Source of the DNA: Actinernus sp. WN-2022
Taxonomy: Eukaryota; Cnidaria; Anthozoa; Actiniaria; Actinernidae
Assembly: GCA_030867875.1 (NCBI GenBank)
Contig: JAOWCC010000019.1
Location: 77,838,861-77,902,860 of the forward strand
DNA: 64,000 nucleotides
Direction of reading: 5' to 3'
Part shown: one piece after another, positions 1 through 59,999 of the stretch
Layout: every line of letters begins with the position of its first letter
How positions within the stretch are numbered: the stretch's first letter is position 1
Notes under the pieces: model-generated
What the model was told of the DNA's origin: nothing
Databases searched by the model: none
Seen by the model: only the letters and a program-made list of their open reading frames with translations
Translations under genes and position numbers: made by a program

Positions 1-117
1 ATGGCTCAATTGACGTACAATACACCCGGTAGTTGTCATCGATGACCTCGCTAGGTAGCCTGGAACTTCAAAGTATTCCACCGACCACTAGCTAGCTAAT
101 CACCAGAGCAGAAAAAC

Positions 118-1280
118 CGGACGGTACAAAGTGCAGGTTGCAGGTTGGGTGCAGGTTGGGTGCAGGTTGACAGTTTTCGATTGATAAATGAAATATATCA
201 ATAGATAAATAAAATAAATAATATATTAGCTAATATAAATAGATAAATAAAATTAATTAATTAATTAAATGAAAGTCGACCCAAAAAAATCAATATGTCA
301 GAAAATCGTGTGTATTTCCCTGGAATTGAATCGCACATCAACGAAACTTAGCACAGCAACGTCTATACTCTAAACGAACAAGGCGTGTCAATCATTATGT
401 GACATCATCGGTCACGTGATTAAGCAGTAAATCGTGGCGGAGGCGGCCGTGGGGGCTTGCTGTCAATTAAGTCCTTTGTCGCTTGAAGCCTTAATTCTTG
501 CCCTAATTCATTCAATTTGAATTTTATGAACAGTCAAGTGCAAGTATAGCGATACGTCGATCTTGTATATAAACAATTAAGGTCCTTTACATGTTTGCAT
601 ATATAATGTACTTAGCGATTTGATTTGGGCCTCACAAAGTACATCCAATGTCTCATTCTACTTCCAAATCACATCACGGAACATACCCGGAATAAAACCT
701 GGAACACACTCGGAACACCCGAAAAATTAATAAAAAAATAATGAAAAAATATACGAAAAAATATACATCCCTAGAGCCTCTACCGTGAGAATCACACAGG
801 CATCCCAGTCACTTTTAAACGAGCTCCGGCAACTTCCGCAATTACGTCATGCCACTGGCGCTAAATGACGTTAACTATTTCATCACCTAAAATAGCTTGC
901 AGCGAAGGATAATGCTCCGAATTTTAACCTACTCCGCTTTTGACCCCAGTAAATACACACGATTTATTGCTTAATCGTGTGACCGATGACGTCACATAAT
1001 ATGATTGACACACCTTTTGTTCGTTTAGAGTATAGACGTTGCTGTGCTTAAGTTTCGTTGATGTGCGATTCAATTCCAGGGAAATACACACGATTTTCTG
1101 AGTTTTTTGTGTTCGATTTTCATTTAATTAATTAATATTTTTTATTTATCTATTTATATTATCTAGTTATTATTTATTTTATTTATCTATTGATATATTT
1201 CATTTATCAATCGAAAACTGTCAACCTGCACCCAACCTGCAACCTGCACCCAACCTGCAACCTGCACTTTGTACCGTCCG
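118..1280. mobile_element. Fold-back DNA element with ~320-bp terminal inverted repeats
   Basis: The ends are CGGACGGTACAAAGTGCAGG and its reverse complement. The arms, 118-434 and about 957-1280, stay nearly identical through short GGTTGGGTGCA repeats, an AT-rich stretch and unique sequence. The 520-bp centre codes for nothing I recognise. I found no exact target-site duplication. Non-autonomous MITE or snap-back element. Confidence 0.85.
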
Positions 1281-1843
1281 CGAAAAGAAAGTCCATGTTC
1301 AAGAGCTCTTTTTGCAAAGCGAATGGCTGTGGGAGACGATCAACCAGAAGCAATATCAATAGCCTCGGCGGTCAGGCGAGTTGCTTACGAGCGCGACTTC
1401 TCAAACCTCGAGTTCACGTGGTTCTCAAACTCACAAATCCATCCAATCTTCCACTTCCTCGAGGATAGAAAGATCTCCAAATCCCTTCCTTTGAATGGAT
1501 TACGAAGGTCTGTGTATATAGGCTATCGAAGAAGGGAATTTATTTTATTTCCCACGCTTCCCAGCGCGTCCTTGCATTGCCGTAAACAATAGGAAATGAA
1601 CAATCTGAAATCTACAATGTGTACCGTCTAGTGTTTCTCGGCCAATGGAAATCGATATGTAATTTATGCAAAATTATGTCGGAACACGATTAACTCATCC
1701 GTAGTACAGACCACCTTTTCCTTCCTTTGAAGGGATTACGGAGGTCTGTGTACAGGCTATTATCTCAGGCTTACATTGTAAATTCATTGCATGACAGAGC
1801 ACAATAGTTTCACTGCATGCCTTCCTTCATGTTAGTTGTTCTG
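1281..1843. other. Copine 3' UTR and downstream DNA with a diverged direct repeat
   Basis: No reading frame here is convincing. A ~42-bp segment at 1483-1526 (CCTTCCTTTGAATGGATTAC onward) returns diverged at 1719-1760 in the same orientation. The 3' UTR probably covers the upper part. Confidence 0.5.
1539..1549 (-). promoter_or_regulatory. Candidate copine poly(A) signals
   Basis: Two overlapping minus-strand AATAAA hexamers about 300 nt after the stop are the nearest good polyadenylation signals I see. No transcript supports them. Confidence 0.45.
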
Positions 1844-48070
<46,227 letters not shown>

Positions 48071-48311
48071 GGCTGGCGATTAATATAGAATCGAAAAACG
48101 GCAACGAATGACACTTCTACTAGTTGATCATAGGCCGTTAGGGAGGATCTTGGGTTAACTTCTGCGGCCTCACTGGATTGACTGTATGGAGAAACGCGGA
48201 AGACCCTGGGAACGAGGTTGACTTTATAATACTGGTAAGTACTCCATGGGAGAATGCCATGGATGCACCCGTATCAGTTGTTGAACAGCGGATGTTCAGT
48301 AACATCCTGCT
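48071..48311 (-). promoter_or_regulatory. Copine 5' UTR/promoter candidate interval
   Basis: Only 241 bp separate the ATG from the satellite. It contains the in-frame upstream TAA and an AT-rich CTATATTAAT close to the ATG. No TATA box at a standard distance or CpG-rich core was recognised. Either the promoter is here, or an untranslated exon lies beyond the satellite. Confidence 0.35.
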
Positions 48312-51300
48312 TGATTCACTATCACGTACCCTCATTCACTATAATCTAGACTCATCCACTATCATCTACCCTCATTCACTATTATATAGGCTCATCCACT
48401 ATCATATAGGCTCATCCACTATCACTTACCCTCATTCACTATCATCTAGACTCATCCATTATCATCTACCTTCATTCACTATCATCTAGTCCCATCCACT
48501 ATCATCTACCCTCATCTAGCCTCATCTACTATCATCTAGGCTCATCCACTATCATCTACCCTCATTCAGTATCATCTAGGCCCATCCACTATCATCTACC
48601 CTCATTCACTATCATCTAGGCAAATCCACTATCATCTACCCTCATTCACTACCATCTAGCCTCATCCACTCTCATCTAGGCTCATCCACACTCATCTAGG
48701 CTCATCCACTATCATCTACCCTCATTCACTATCATCTACCCTCATCCACTCTCATCTAGGCTCATCCACTCTCATCTAGGCTCATCCACTATCATCTACC
48801 CTCATTCACTATCATCTAGGCCCATCCACTATCATATAGGCTCATCCACTCTCACTTACCCTCATTCACTATCATCTAGACTCATCCATTATCATCTACC
48901 CTCATTCACTATCATCTAGGCCCATCCACTATCATCTAGCCTCATCCACTATCATCTAGGCCCATCCACTCTCATCAACCCTCATTCACTACCATCTAGC
49001 CTCATCCACTCTCATCTAGGCTCATCCACTCTCATCTAGGCTCATCCACTATCATCTACCCTCATTCACTATCATCTACCCTCATCCACACTCATCTTGG
49101 CTCATCCACTATCATCTACCCTCATCCACTCTCATCTAGGCTCATCCACTATCATCTAGGCTCATCCACCATCATCTACCCTCATTCAGTATCATCTAGG
49201 CCCATCCACTATCATCTACCCTCATTCACTATCATCTAGACAAATCCACTATCATCTACCGTCATTCACTATCATCTACCCTCATCCACTCTCATCTAGG
49301 CTCATCCACTCTCATCTACCCTCATTCAGTATCATCTAGGCCCATCCACTATCATCTACCCTCATCTAGCCTCATCTACTATCATCTAGGCTCATCCACT
49401 ATCATCTACCCTCATTCAGTATCATCGAGGCCCATCCACTATCATCTACCCTCATTCACTATCATCGAGGCTCATCCACTATCATCTACCCTCATTCACT
49501 ATCATATAGGCTCATCCACTATCATCTAGCCTTATTCACTATCATCTAAGCTCATCCAATATCATCTACCCTCATCCACTATCATATCGGCTCATCCACT
49601 ATCGTCTACCCTCATTCACTATCATCGAGGCTCATCCACTATCATCTACCCTCATTCACTATCAACGAGGCTCATCCACTATCATCTACCCTCATTCACT
49701 ATCATCTAGGCTCATCCACTATCATCTACCCTCATCCACTATCATTTAGGCTCATCCACTATCATCTACCCTCATTCATTATCACCTAGGCTCATCCACT
49801 ATCATCTACCCTCTTACACTATCATTTAGGCTCATCCACTATCATCTACCCTCATTCACTATCATCTAGGCCCATCCACTATCATCTAGCCTCATTCACT
49901 ATCATCTAGGCTCATCCAATATCATCTACCCTCATTCACTATCATCTAGGCTCATCTACTATCATCTAGGCTAATCCACTATAATCTACCCTCATTCACT
50001 ATCATCTCGCCTCATTCACTATCATCTAGGCTCATCCACTATCATCTACCCTCATTCACTATCATCTAAACTCATCCACTATCATCGAGACTCATCCACT
50101 ATCATCTACCCTCATTCAGTATCATCTAGGCCCATCCACTATCATCTACCCTCATCCACTATCATCTGCATGGGCCCATCATTCACTACCATCTAGCCTC
50201 ATCCACTCTCATCTAGGCTCATCCACTATCATCTACCCTCATCCACTCTCATCTAGGCTCATCCACTATCATCTACCCTCATCCACTATCATCTAGGCTC
50301 ATTCACTATCATCTACCCTCATTATTCACTATCATCGTAAGCCTCATCCACTATCATCTACCCTCATTCAGTATCATCTAGGCCCATCCACTATCATATA
50401 GACTCATCCACTATCACTTACCCTCATTCACTATCATCTAGACTCATCCATTATCATCTACCCTCATTCACTATCATCTAAGCCCATCCACTATCATCTA
50501 GCCTCATCCACTATCATCTATAGGCCCATCCACTCTCATCAACCCTCATTCACTACCATCTAGCCTCATCCACTCTCATCTAGGCTCATCCACTCTCATC
50601 TAGGCTCATCTACTATCATCTACCCTCATTCACTATCATCTACCCTCATCCACACTCATCTAGGCTCATCCACTATCATCTACCCTCATCCACTCTCATC
50701 TAGGCTCATCCACTATCATCTAGGCTCATCCACCATCATCTACCCTCATTCAGTATCATCTAGGCCCATCCACTATCATCTACCCTCATTCACTATCATC
50801 TAGACAAATCCACTATCATCTACCGTCATTCACTATCATCTACCCTCATCCACTCTCATCTGGGCTCATCCACTCTCATCTACCCTCATTCAGTATCATC
50901 TAGGCCCATCCACTATCATCTACCCTCATCTAGCCTCATCTACTATCATCTAGGCTCATCCACTATCATCTACCCTCATTCAGTATCATCGAGGCCCATC
51001 CACTATCATCTACCCTCATTCACTATCATCGAGGCTCATCCACTCTCATCAACCCTCATTCACTACCATCTAGCCTCATCCACTCTCATCTAGGCTCATC
51101 CACTCTCATCTACTATCATCTACCCTCATTCACTATCATCTACCCTCATCCACACTCACATAGACTCATCCACTATCACTTACACTCATCCACTCTCATC
51201 TAGACTCATCCATTATCATCTACCCTCATTCACTATCATCTACCCTCATTCAGTATCATCTAGGCTCATCCACTATCATCTATAGGCCCATCCACTCTCA

Positions 51301-54300
51301 TCAACCCTCATTCACTACCATCTAGCCTCATCCACTCTCATCTAGGCTCATCTACTATCATCTACCCTCATTCACTATCATCTACCCTCATTCACACTCA
51401 TCTACCCTCATCCACACTCATCTAGGCTCATCCACTATCATCTACCCTCATCCACTCTCATCTAGGCTCATCCACTATCATCTAGGCTCATCCACCATCA
51501 TCTACCCTCATTCAGTATCATCTAGGCCCATCCACTATCATCTACCCTCATTCACTATCATCTAGACAAATCCACTATCATCTACCGTCATTCACTATCA
51601 TCTACCCTCATCCACTCTCATCTAGGCTCATCCACTCTCATCTACCCTCATTCAGTATCATCTAGGCCCATCCACTATCATCTACCCTCATCTAGCCTCA
51701 TCTACTATCATCTAGGCTCATCCACTATCATCTACCCTCATTCAGTATCATCGAGGCCCATCCACTATCATCTCCCCTCATTCACTATCATCGAGGCTCA
51801 TCCACTATCATCTACCGTCATTCACTATCATCTACCCTCATCCACTCTCATCGAGGCCCATCCACTATCATCTACCCTCATTCAGTATCATCTAGGCCCA
51901 TCCACTATCATCTACCCTCATCTAGCCTCATCTACTATCATCTAGGCTCATCCACTATCATCTACCCTCATTCAGTATCATCGAGGCCCATCCACTATCA
52001 TCTACCCTCATTCACTATCATCGAGGCTCATGCACTATCATCTACCCTCATTCACTATCATATAGGCTCATCCACTATCATCTAGCCTTATTCACTATCA
52101 TCTAAGCTCATCCAATATCATCTACCCTCATCCACTATCATCTAAACTCATCCACTATCATCTAGCCTCATTCACTATCATATCGGCTCATCCACTATCA
52201 TCTACCCTCATTCACTATCAAAGAGGCTCATCCACTATCATCTACCCTCATCCACTATCAACGAGGCTCATCCACTATCATCTACCCTCATTCACTATCA
52301 TCTAGGCTCATCCACTATCATCTACCCTCATCCACTATCATTTAGGCTCATCCACTATCATCTACCCTCATTCACTATCACCTAGGCTCATCCACTATCA
52401 TCTACCCTCTTACACTATCATTTAGGCTCATCCACTATCATCTACCCTCATTCACTATCATCTAGGCCCATCCACTATCATCTAGCCTCATTCACTATCA
52501 TCTAGGCTCATCCGATATCATCTACCCTCATTCACTATCATCTAGGCTCATCTACTATCATCTAGGCTAATCCACTATAATCTACCCTCATTCACTATCA
52601 TCTCGCCTCATTCACTATCATCTAGGCTCATCCACTATCATCTACCCTCATTCACTATCATCGAGGCTCATCCACTATCATCTACCCTCATTCACTATCA
52701 ACGAGGCTCATCCACTATCATCTACCCTCATTCACTATCATCGAGGCTCATCTACTATCATCTACCCTCATTCACTATCATCTAGGCCCATCCACTATCA
52801 TCTAGCCTCATCCACTATCATCTATAGGCCCATCCACTCTCATCAACCCTCATTCACTACCATCTAGCCTCATCCACTCTCATCTAGGCTCATCCACTCT
52901 CATCTACTATCATCTACCCTCATTCACTATCATCTACCCTCATCCACACTCATCTAGGCTCATCCACTATCATCTACCCTCATCCACTCTCATCTAGGCT
53001 CATCCACTATCATCTAGGCTCATCCACCATCATCTACCCTCATTCAGTATCATCTAGGCCCATCCACTATCATCTACCCTCATTCACTATCATCTAGACA
53101 AATCCACTATCATCTACCGTCATTCACTATCATCTACCCTCATCCACTCTCATCTAGGCTCATCCACTCTCATCTACCCTCATTCAGTATCATCTAGGCC
53201 CATCCACTATCATCTACCCTCATCTAGCCTCATCTACTATCATCTAGGCTCATCCACTATCATCTACCCTCATTCAGTATCATCGAGGCCCATCCACTAT
53301 CATCTACCCTCATTCACTATCATCGAGGCTCATCCACTATCATCTACCCTCATTCACTATCATATAGGCTCATCCACTATCATCTAGCCTTATTCACTAT
53401 CATCTAAGCTCATCCAATATCATCTACCCTCATCCACTATCATCTAAACTCATCCACTATCATCTAGCCTCATTCACTATCATATCGGCTCATCCACTAT
53501 CATCTACCCTCATTCACTATCATCGAGGCTCATCCACTATCATCTACCCTCATCCACTATCAACGAGGCTCATCCACTATCATCTACCCTCATTCACTAT
53601 CATCTAGGCTCATCCACTATCATCTACCCTCATCCACTATCATTTAGGCTCATCCACTATCATCTACCCTCATTCACTATCACCTAGGCTCATCCACTAT
53701 CATCTACCCTCTTACACTATCATTTAGGCTCATCCACTATCATCTACCCTCATTCACTATCATCTAGGCCCATCCACTATCATCTAGCCTCATTCACTAT
53801 CATCTAGGCTCATCCAATATCACCTACCCTCATTCACTATCATCTAGGCTCATCTACTATCATCTAGGCTAATCCACTATAATCTACCCTCATTCACTAT
53901 CATCTCGCCTCATTCACTATCATCTAGGCTCATCCACTATCATCTACCCTCATTCACTATCATCGAGGCTCATCCACTATCATCTACCCTCATTCACTAT
54001 CAACGAGGCTCATCCACTATCATCTACCCTCATTCACTATCATCGAGGCTCATCCACTATCATCTACCCTCATTCACTATCACCTAGGCTCATCCACTAT
54101 CATCTACCCTCTTACACTATCATTTAGGCTCATCCACTATCATCTAACCTCATCCACTACCATCTACCCCCATTCACTCTCATCTAGCCTCATTCACTAT
54201 CATCTAGCCTCATTCACTATCATCTAGGCTCATCCACTATCATCTAGGCTCATCCACTATCATCTAGGCTCATCCACTATTATCTAGGCTCATTCACTAT

Positions 54301-54460
54301 CATCTACCCTCATTATTCACTATCATCGTAAGCCTCATTCACTATCATCTACTCTCATCCACTATCATCCGGTAAGGCTCATTACCTATATATCATCCGG
54401 GCTCATTAGCTATCATCTAGGCTCAGTCACTATATTATCTAGGCTAATTCACTATTATCT
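48312..54460. repeat. 20-bp satellite array, forward arm
   Basis: About 307 head-to-tail 20-bp units alternating around ATCATCTAGGCTCATCCACT and ATCATCTACCCTCATTCACT. Higher-order blocks are visible: a marker TAGACAAATCCACT lies at 49241, 50805, 51567 and 53099, and CTAGCCTTATTCACT near 49531, 52087 and 53389. Edges decay. No coding sense. Confidence 0.97.
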
Positions 54461-55137
54461 TTTTAAGGTCCATTCATTGCTGCGACTTATCCAAGGAACC
54501 AACATTACAAATTTACATTACAAATATACATATTTATGGCGGCCATTGATTGCCATCTTCATGACATACAAGTGGCGCGATGGCAAAGCCATCTTTAGAA
54601 TCGTTTTCTAATCTTTAATGCGGTCTAACTCTATAGGACTGGATACATGGCAAAATTCAACTTCTAGGTATTTAGGTATATTTTAGCCTTTTAATGTGAA
54701 ACGGTAGATGTTGAATAATCGACTATGTGAATTGATATTGCGCATAGGAAATAAACTGACGTCTTCTCACGGGATATTGAAAACATGAAAGTGTTTTATT
54801 ACAGTTGTCTGATTCTATAACAAATTTTAATCTTATACGGTCCAAGTAGTCAGGCTGCGCGGAACCTCTAGTTCGCTAATATCTAGCTGGTAGGCATTAT
54901 ATTATTCATGTAATTTTGCTATCGCCTCATTTATTTCTTCTTTCTCTTATTTGCGAGGCCCTTGAAATTAAGAGAAAATATCATTGACACATCATTCACG
55001 GACGTTTCGCTCTACAATAATTAGATCGGGAAGGAATTTTTAACGGGCTATATACACGCAAAGGCTCGATTATTATTGGACCTTAATTTAGCTTTGCTTT
55101 ATGCACTTATCAATGCCGGATATAAATTCGTTTATAT
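54461..55137. other. Unique spacer after the satellite
   Basis: AT-rich, no repeat relation or gene seen. Contains CAAGTGGCGCGATGGC and a CGGAACCTCTAG stretch. Confidence 0.5.
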
Positions 55138-55444
55138 ATATATATATATATATATATATCCCCATATGTGTGTTTGTTTTTCCTACAATGCACAAACAAT
55201 CGCTTCGTTTAGTGCCTAAATGCCTAACAATTTTTCTTAGCACCAGTGGGACTTGAAATCAACAAACGTTAGAAACAAAGGATGTTTTTAAAGTTCTTAT
55301 AGTGCAGCATTTATAACGTTTAGTTATAACTTTGGCTTTCAAAATAATATTTCAATATCAAACAAGTGTTGTTCCCCTTACTTTTCTGAGAAGTTTCCTT
55401 TTTATTGTAGCAAAATCACAATAGTGGTAGAAATGTACTTTCGT

Positions 55445-55720
55445 TTCTTTGATATATTCAAGGGCGTATCTAGCCTATAGGCCCGTAGGCCCGGACCTAC
55501 ACATTTTACAGCCTACTTGTCTTATTACAAGTGAATGTTGGGCTTGAGGAGCTGTCGAAATACACAAAACATGACCTGAAAGTGCAGCAGAAGGCATTTG
55601 TGAAAGTCTAAATCTAAACATTTTCCGGTGAAGCATGCTCCCGGACCCCTCAAGAAGCGACCCTTACCGAGCGGTTGTTTGGGCCTACAAATTTGAAAAA
55701 CCTGGCTGATATTCTATTTG
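55445..55720. repeat. Insertion in the left arm
   Basis: Absent from the other arm. Starts AGGGCGTATCTAGCCTATAG and contains GGCCCGTAGGCCCGG and CCCGGACCCCTC. Resembles a short non-autonomous element, family unknown. Confidence 0.45.
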
Positions 55721-56647
55721 GGGGTTTAGTCTTAAGCTTCTAATCGGAACGCTTGAAAACTCTCAATACTCCGTATTAATTCTGATATTTGTTATATTAA
55801 GAAATCACTAAAATAAACTGGCCAGAATCGGAGATAAATATTAATTAATAGTTATAACTGTGAAACTAAAATATGTTATTTACTTTAATCTTTGAAAACC
55901 AAACCTTTTTGTTTGCTTCAGTAGCTGATTCAACGTAAACAAAAAGCGGCCGTGATTCTTGTCAGGTAAAGAATTAACCGTGTCCGAAAGGATGAAAAAT
56001 CCGCGCGTATTATCGGCAAAAAAAACACTAGTTTAATAACTTATAAGGAAGCCGTCTATAACAGTTTCCTCGGTAAAGCACGCGGCTGAGACAGTTATTT
56101 TATGAGTTAAAGTTTTTTATAGCGAAATTTCTGCCACCTATAATCATTTTGTTATCTGGAAACTACCGAAGTAGCAATAGACCTTTGCACGTTACGTCAT
56201 AGCCCCTCTGTACACCAACATGGCTGTCATGCCCTTTGTCATTTGAATCTCTGGGAATTGAGTGCAAACCATCTATACTAGATCCTATTTTAGCTACTTA
56301 TCCAAACAACCGCATGCTCTACTGAATAAACTACCTCACTGTATACATTTATTTTGATTATCAAACAGTATTGTTTCGAAGTCTGCTAATATTTTAGGGA
56401 CCGATAAGAAGAGCAGATTTTTTAATCTTCAACCGCACGGTAATTATATTCCTGCACTTGACGAGATTGGCGGACGAGTTTTGCTAGGGAGAATTATGCT
56501 ATTGAAGCTAATAAAAATGATTTTTTAATGTAAGAAGCACAATGGTCTGTGTGCTACGTTTTTTTTGGCTTTTTAAGCGTTCCGAACAAGTTACTAAATC
56601 CCCTAATGATTTGGCATCACAATTCTTATCTCAAAACTCATCCTTAA

Positions 56648-57849
56648 GGTGGCTCGCCTGGATTTTCCAGGGACGCACCATACCCAATTTGAACGGCTGC
56701 TACTCCACTGTCAGAGCACGGTCGAGCTAGCCACTTCACCCATTTACTAGAAATAGAATAAACTTTCCAAAAATGTAGGTTTGTTTGACATCGGTGTTAC
56801 CATAGCAACACAGCGTTGACGTCATGTGTTTTACATATCAGCAATTTTCTTGAAATCTAGACCTAAACTTTTAAAACGACCTAGTGTCCCTTGTAGTCTA
56901 AATGTAGGCCTTCAAGACTGCAAAGCTTAAAAAAATTGTATGAGAGCGTTTTCGAAAAAAAATGGGTTGAATATTTTCATTCAAAAAATAAACAATTCGC
57001 CTTACTTTCTGTTTAGTCGTCGAGAACTGTGTGTTCTGGACCGATTCAAACGCTGTTTTTAGCATATTTCATACCTGTGACATAGGACTACTTGCCATGA
57101 AAATTTCATTCCATTTGCTTTATTCGATTTCGGTTTATGGAATAATAAGTAATGTAATAAATATGCTCATTTTACTCAGAATAGTAATGTATTTGCTAAG
57201 GAAGCTGTAATTCGAAAACTAGTCGATAAAATGTTGTTTAAATCTTTTCACCTGAAATTCAACATGTACTACCCTTGCCCCTCAGTGTAAATTTCAAGAG
57301 CATTGAATCATTTTAAGGGCGCGAAATAAAAACAAAAACACAGGGAACTTTTACATTCATCCACGCAAGCTTCATTGCTGTATCATTTTGTTTATAGCTT
57401 GTGTCTTTCCGAAATTTCTCTTTTGTCTAGATTCTACATACAGCGTTTGAATCGGTCCGGCAAACACAGTTCTCGACGACTAAACAGGAAGTAAGGCGAA
57501 CTGTTATTTTTTTGAATGAAAATATTCAACCCATTTTTTTTTCGAAAATGCTCTCATACAATTTTTTTAAACTTTGCAGTCTTGAAGGCCTACATTTAGA
57601 CTACAAGGAACACTAGGTCGTTTTAAAAGTTTAGGTCTAGATTTCGAGAAAATTGCTGATATGTAAAACACATGACGTCAACGCTGTGTTGCTATGGTAA
57701 CACCGATGTCAAACATACCTACATTTTTGGAAAGTTTATTCTATTTCTAGTAAATGGGTGAAGTGGCTAGCCCGACCGTGCTCTGACAGTGGAGTAGCAG
57801 CCGTTCAAAGTGGATATGGTGCGTCCCTGGAAAATCCAGGCGGGCCACC
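56648..57849. mobile_element. 1.2-kb TIR element flanked by TTAA
   Basis: ~400-bp arms (56648-57055, 57440-57849) beginning GGTGGC(T/C)CGCCTGGATTT and nearly identical. TTAA at 56644-56647 and 57850-57853 would be a piggyBac-type target duplication. The centre is AT-rich and non-coding. It sits in the spacer of the 4.9-kb inverted repeat. Confidence 0.85.
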
Positions 57850-58829
57850 TTAAGGCAAAGGTGTCCAAAGTGAACTGGTACTTGATTAAAGTTGTTTTTA
57901 AGCTCCAAGAGAATATCAAACAATGGAATTGCGAAAAATGCTACGCTATAATAACTTTAACTTTCCTTTGTTTCTAATTTTGGCAATTTCAAATCCCACT
58001 GGCGCAAAGAAAATGTGTTAGGCATTAGGCACTAAATGAGCGATTGTTTGCGTACGTATTTGCAGGAATGGTATTGTAATCCTGAGTAGCTAATTTTGTA
58101 AACGTTTCTAAGTTATAGAAAACGTCACTAAAATTAGTTTAAAATGCAGCAGTGACCAAGTAATACTAATTATAAGAATAATGCCTACCTGTATATTATA
58201 ATTACAAGCTAAATGAAATTGTAGACCAGACAATGCACGAACTAGGGTGCAGTATACCCACGGCCTGCTAAATTTAGCTATTATACTGGATGCGGTTTTT
58301 AGATTTAAACTCCTGCCTTTTGTTATAACGAACGGTAGTTTCCAGTGAACAAAATGATTATAGGTGGCAGAAATTTTGCTATAAAAACTTTAACTCATAA
58401 AGTAACTGTCTCAGCCGCGTGCTTTACTGAGTAAACTGTTATAGACGGTTCCTTAGCTATTAAACTTGTGTTTTTTTGTAATACGCGCGAATTTTTCATT
58501 CTTTCGGACGCGGTTACCTGACAAGAATCACGGCCGCTTTTTGTTTACGTTGAATCATGCTACTGAAGCAAACAAAAAGGTTTTGTTTTCAAAGATTAAA
58601 GTAAGCAACATATTTTAGTTTCACAGATATAACTGTTAATTAATATTTATCTCCGATTCCGAGCAGTTTATTTTAGTAATTTCTTAATATAACGAATATC
58701 AGAGGCAAAATTGTTTGTAATTAATACAGGAGTATTAAGAGTTTTCATGCGTCCTGATTAGGTGATAAACCCCTAACTGAATATATTAAAACAACGACAG
58801 CGTATTTCTACCATTGGAGTGATTAACCC

Positions 58830-59710
58830 GGGCCGTGAAATATATAGTAAAGTAATAGCATACTATTACACCCTAATTCTTTTGTTTTCTTTTGCGTCTA
58901 TTTGACTATATATCAATCTAACTAATACACGGCTTGGATAAAATTGGTACGCGTACTAAAAAAAAGAGTTCGGCTCGGATAAATTTAGTAGTGTAAATGG
59001 ATTGCCGCGCCTAATTTTAGCCGTGCCGAACCAACAATTTTACCCGTGCCTGGCCCTTCTAAATAGGTAGTCCGAGCACGGGTAAAATTGGTACGGGTAC
59101 CAAAATATGGGTTCGGCTGGGATAAAATTCGTAGTGTAAACGATCACCCGGACCAAGCGCGATGTTATTCTATATATGGCCTTCGATCGTATTGGCAAGC
59201 GGTCACACTCAGAAGTTTACAATTCAAGATGGCGGACAAACGCAGGCCGCACATTTTCTTGGCTGTGGCTGTGACTTGCTTGGAAAGAAACTTCTCAAAA
59301 TAATTAAAGAAGAAACCATGAAACGAAGCCTTGAAAACGCAAAAAAAACGAAGGAGGAGAGATTAGCGTAGCTACTAACCTCATGAACAATCCGAGTCCC
59401 GTTTTTTATTCGGCCCTGGTTTTGCTAACGCCTTTTCATACCTTTATCAAGTCTAGAACTTACGTTGATGTTGTTGGCATTATATAAGGCTTCCAAACTT
59501 TCTTTATCCGCCATCTTGGATGGACGAACAGCACATGCGTTCTGAAGTAAATAATCAATACCAAAATTTCGGCGCCCGTACCAAATGGTTATTTGGTACG
59601 GCAAAAAAATGATAGTGTAAACGAGGAGCGAAACCATTTGTTTGTTACCCGTACCACTTATCCGAACCGTGCCAAAACGTCACTGTAGTGTAAATGGGCC
59701 TTTTGTTTCA
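58830..59710. mobile_element. Insertion with GGTACGGGTA / TTCGGCTCGGATAAA motifs
   Basis: Recurring AAAATTGGTACGGGTAC and AGTGTAAA motifs appear in both orientations near the ends. Inward, CAAGATGGCGGACAAA (59227) and its mirror TTTATCCGCCATCTTGG (59506) each open a short frame. One reads MADKRRPHIFLAVAV on plus. The other reads MADKESLEALYNANNIN on minus, followed by GTAAGT. I do not recognise either peptide. Confidence 0.55.
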
Positions 59711-59999
59711 CGGGATTTTGAAATGATATTTTGAAAGCCAAAATTATAACTAAATCCCCTAGCTTTTATATTGTATCGATTTAGCCACAACAAGACCCAA
59801 GCCGAATGTAAATAAATGCTGCGCTATAAGAACTTAAACTTTCCTTTATTGTTTCTAACGTTTGTTGATTTCAAGTAACCGCTGGCGCTAAGGAATATTG
59901 TCAGATATTGTTAGGCATTTAGGCACTAAACGAAGCGATTGTTTGCGCATTAGGAAAAACAAACACATGCATGCACATATGAGGATATATATATATATG

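Noticed and set aside
48312..54460. CRISPR-like array
   Set aside because: Units are contiguous 20-mers with no unique spacers and no cas genes; the setting is eukaryotic.
55130..55165. TATA promoter
   Set aside because: It is a plain (TA)n microsatellite at the end of the inverted repeat.
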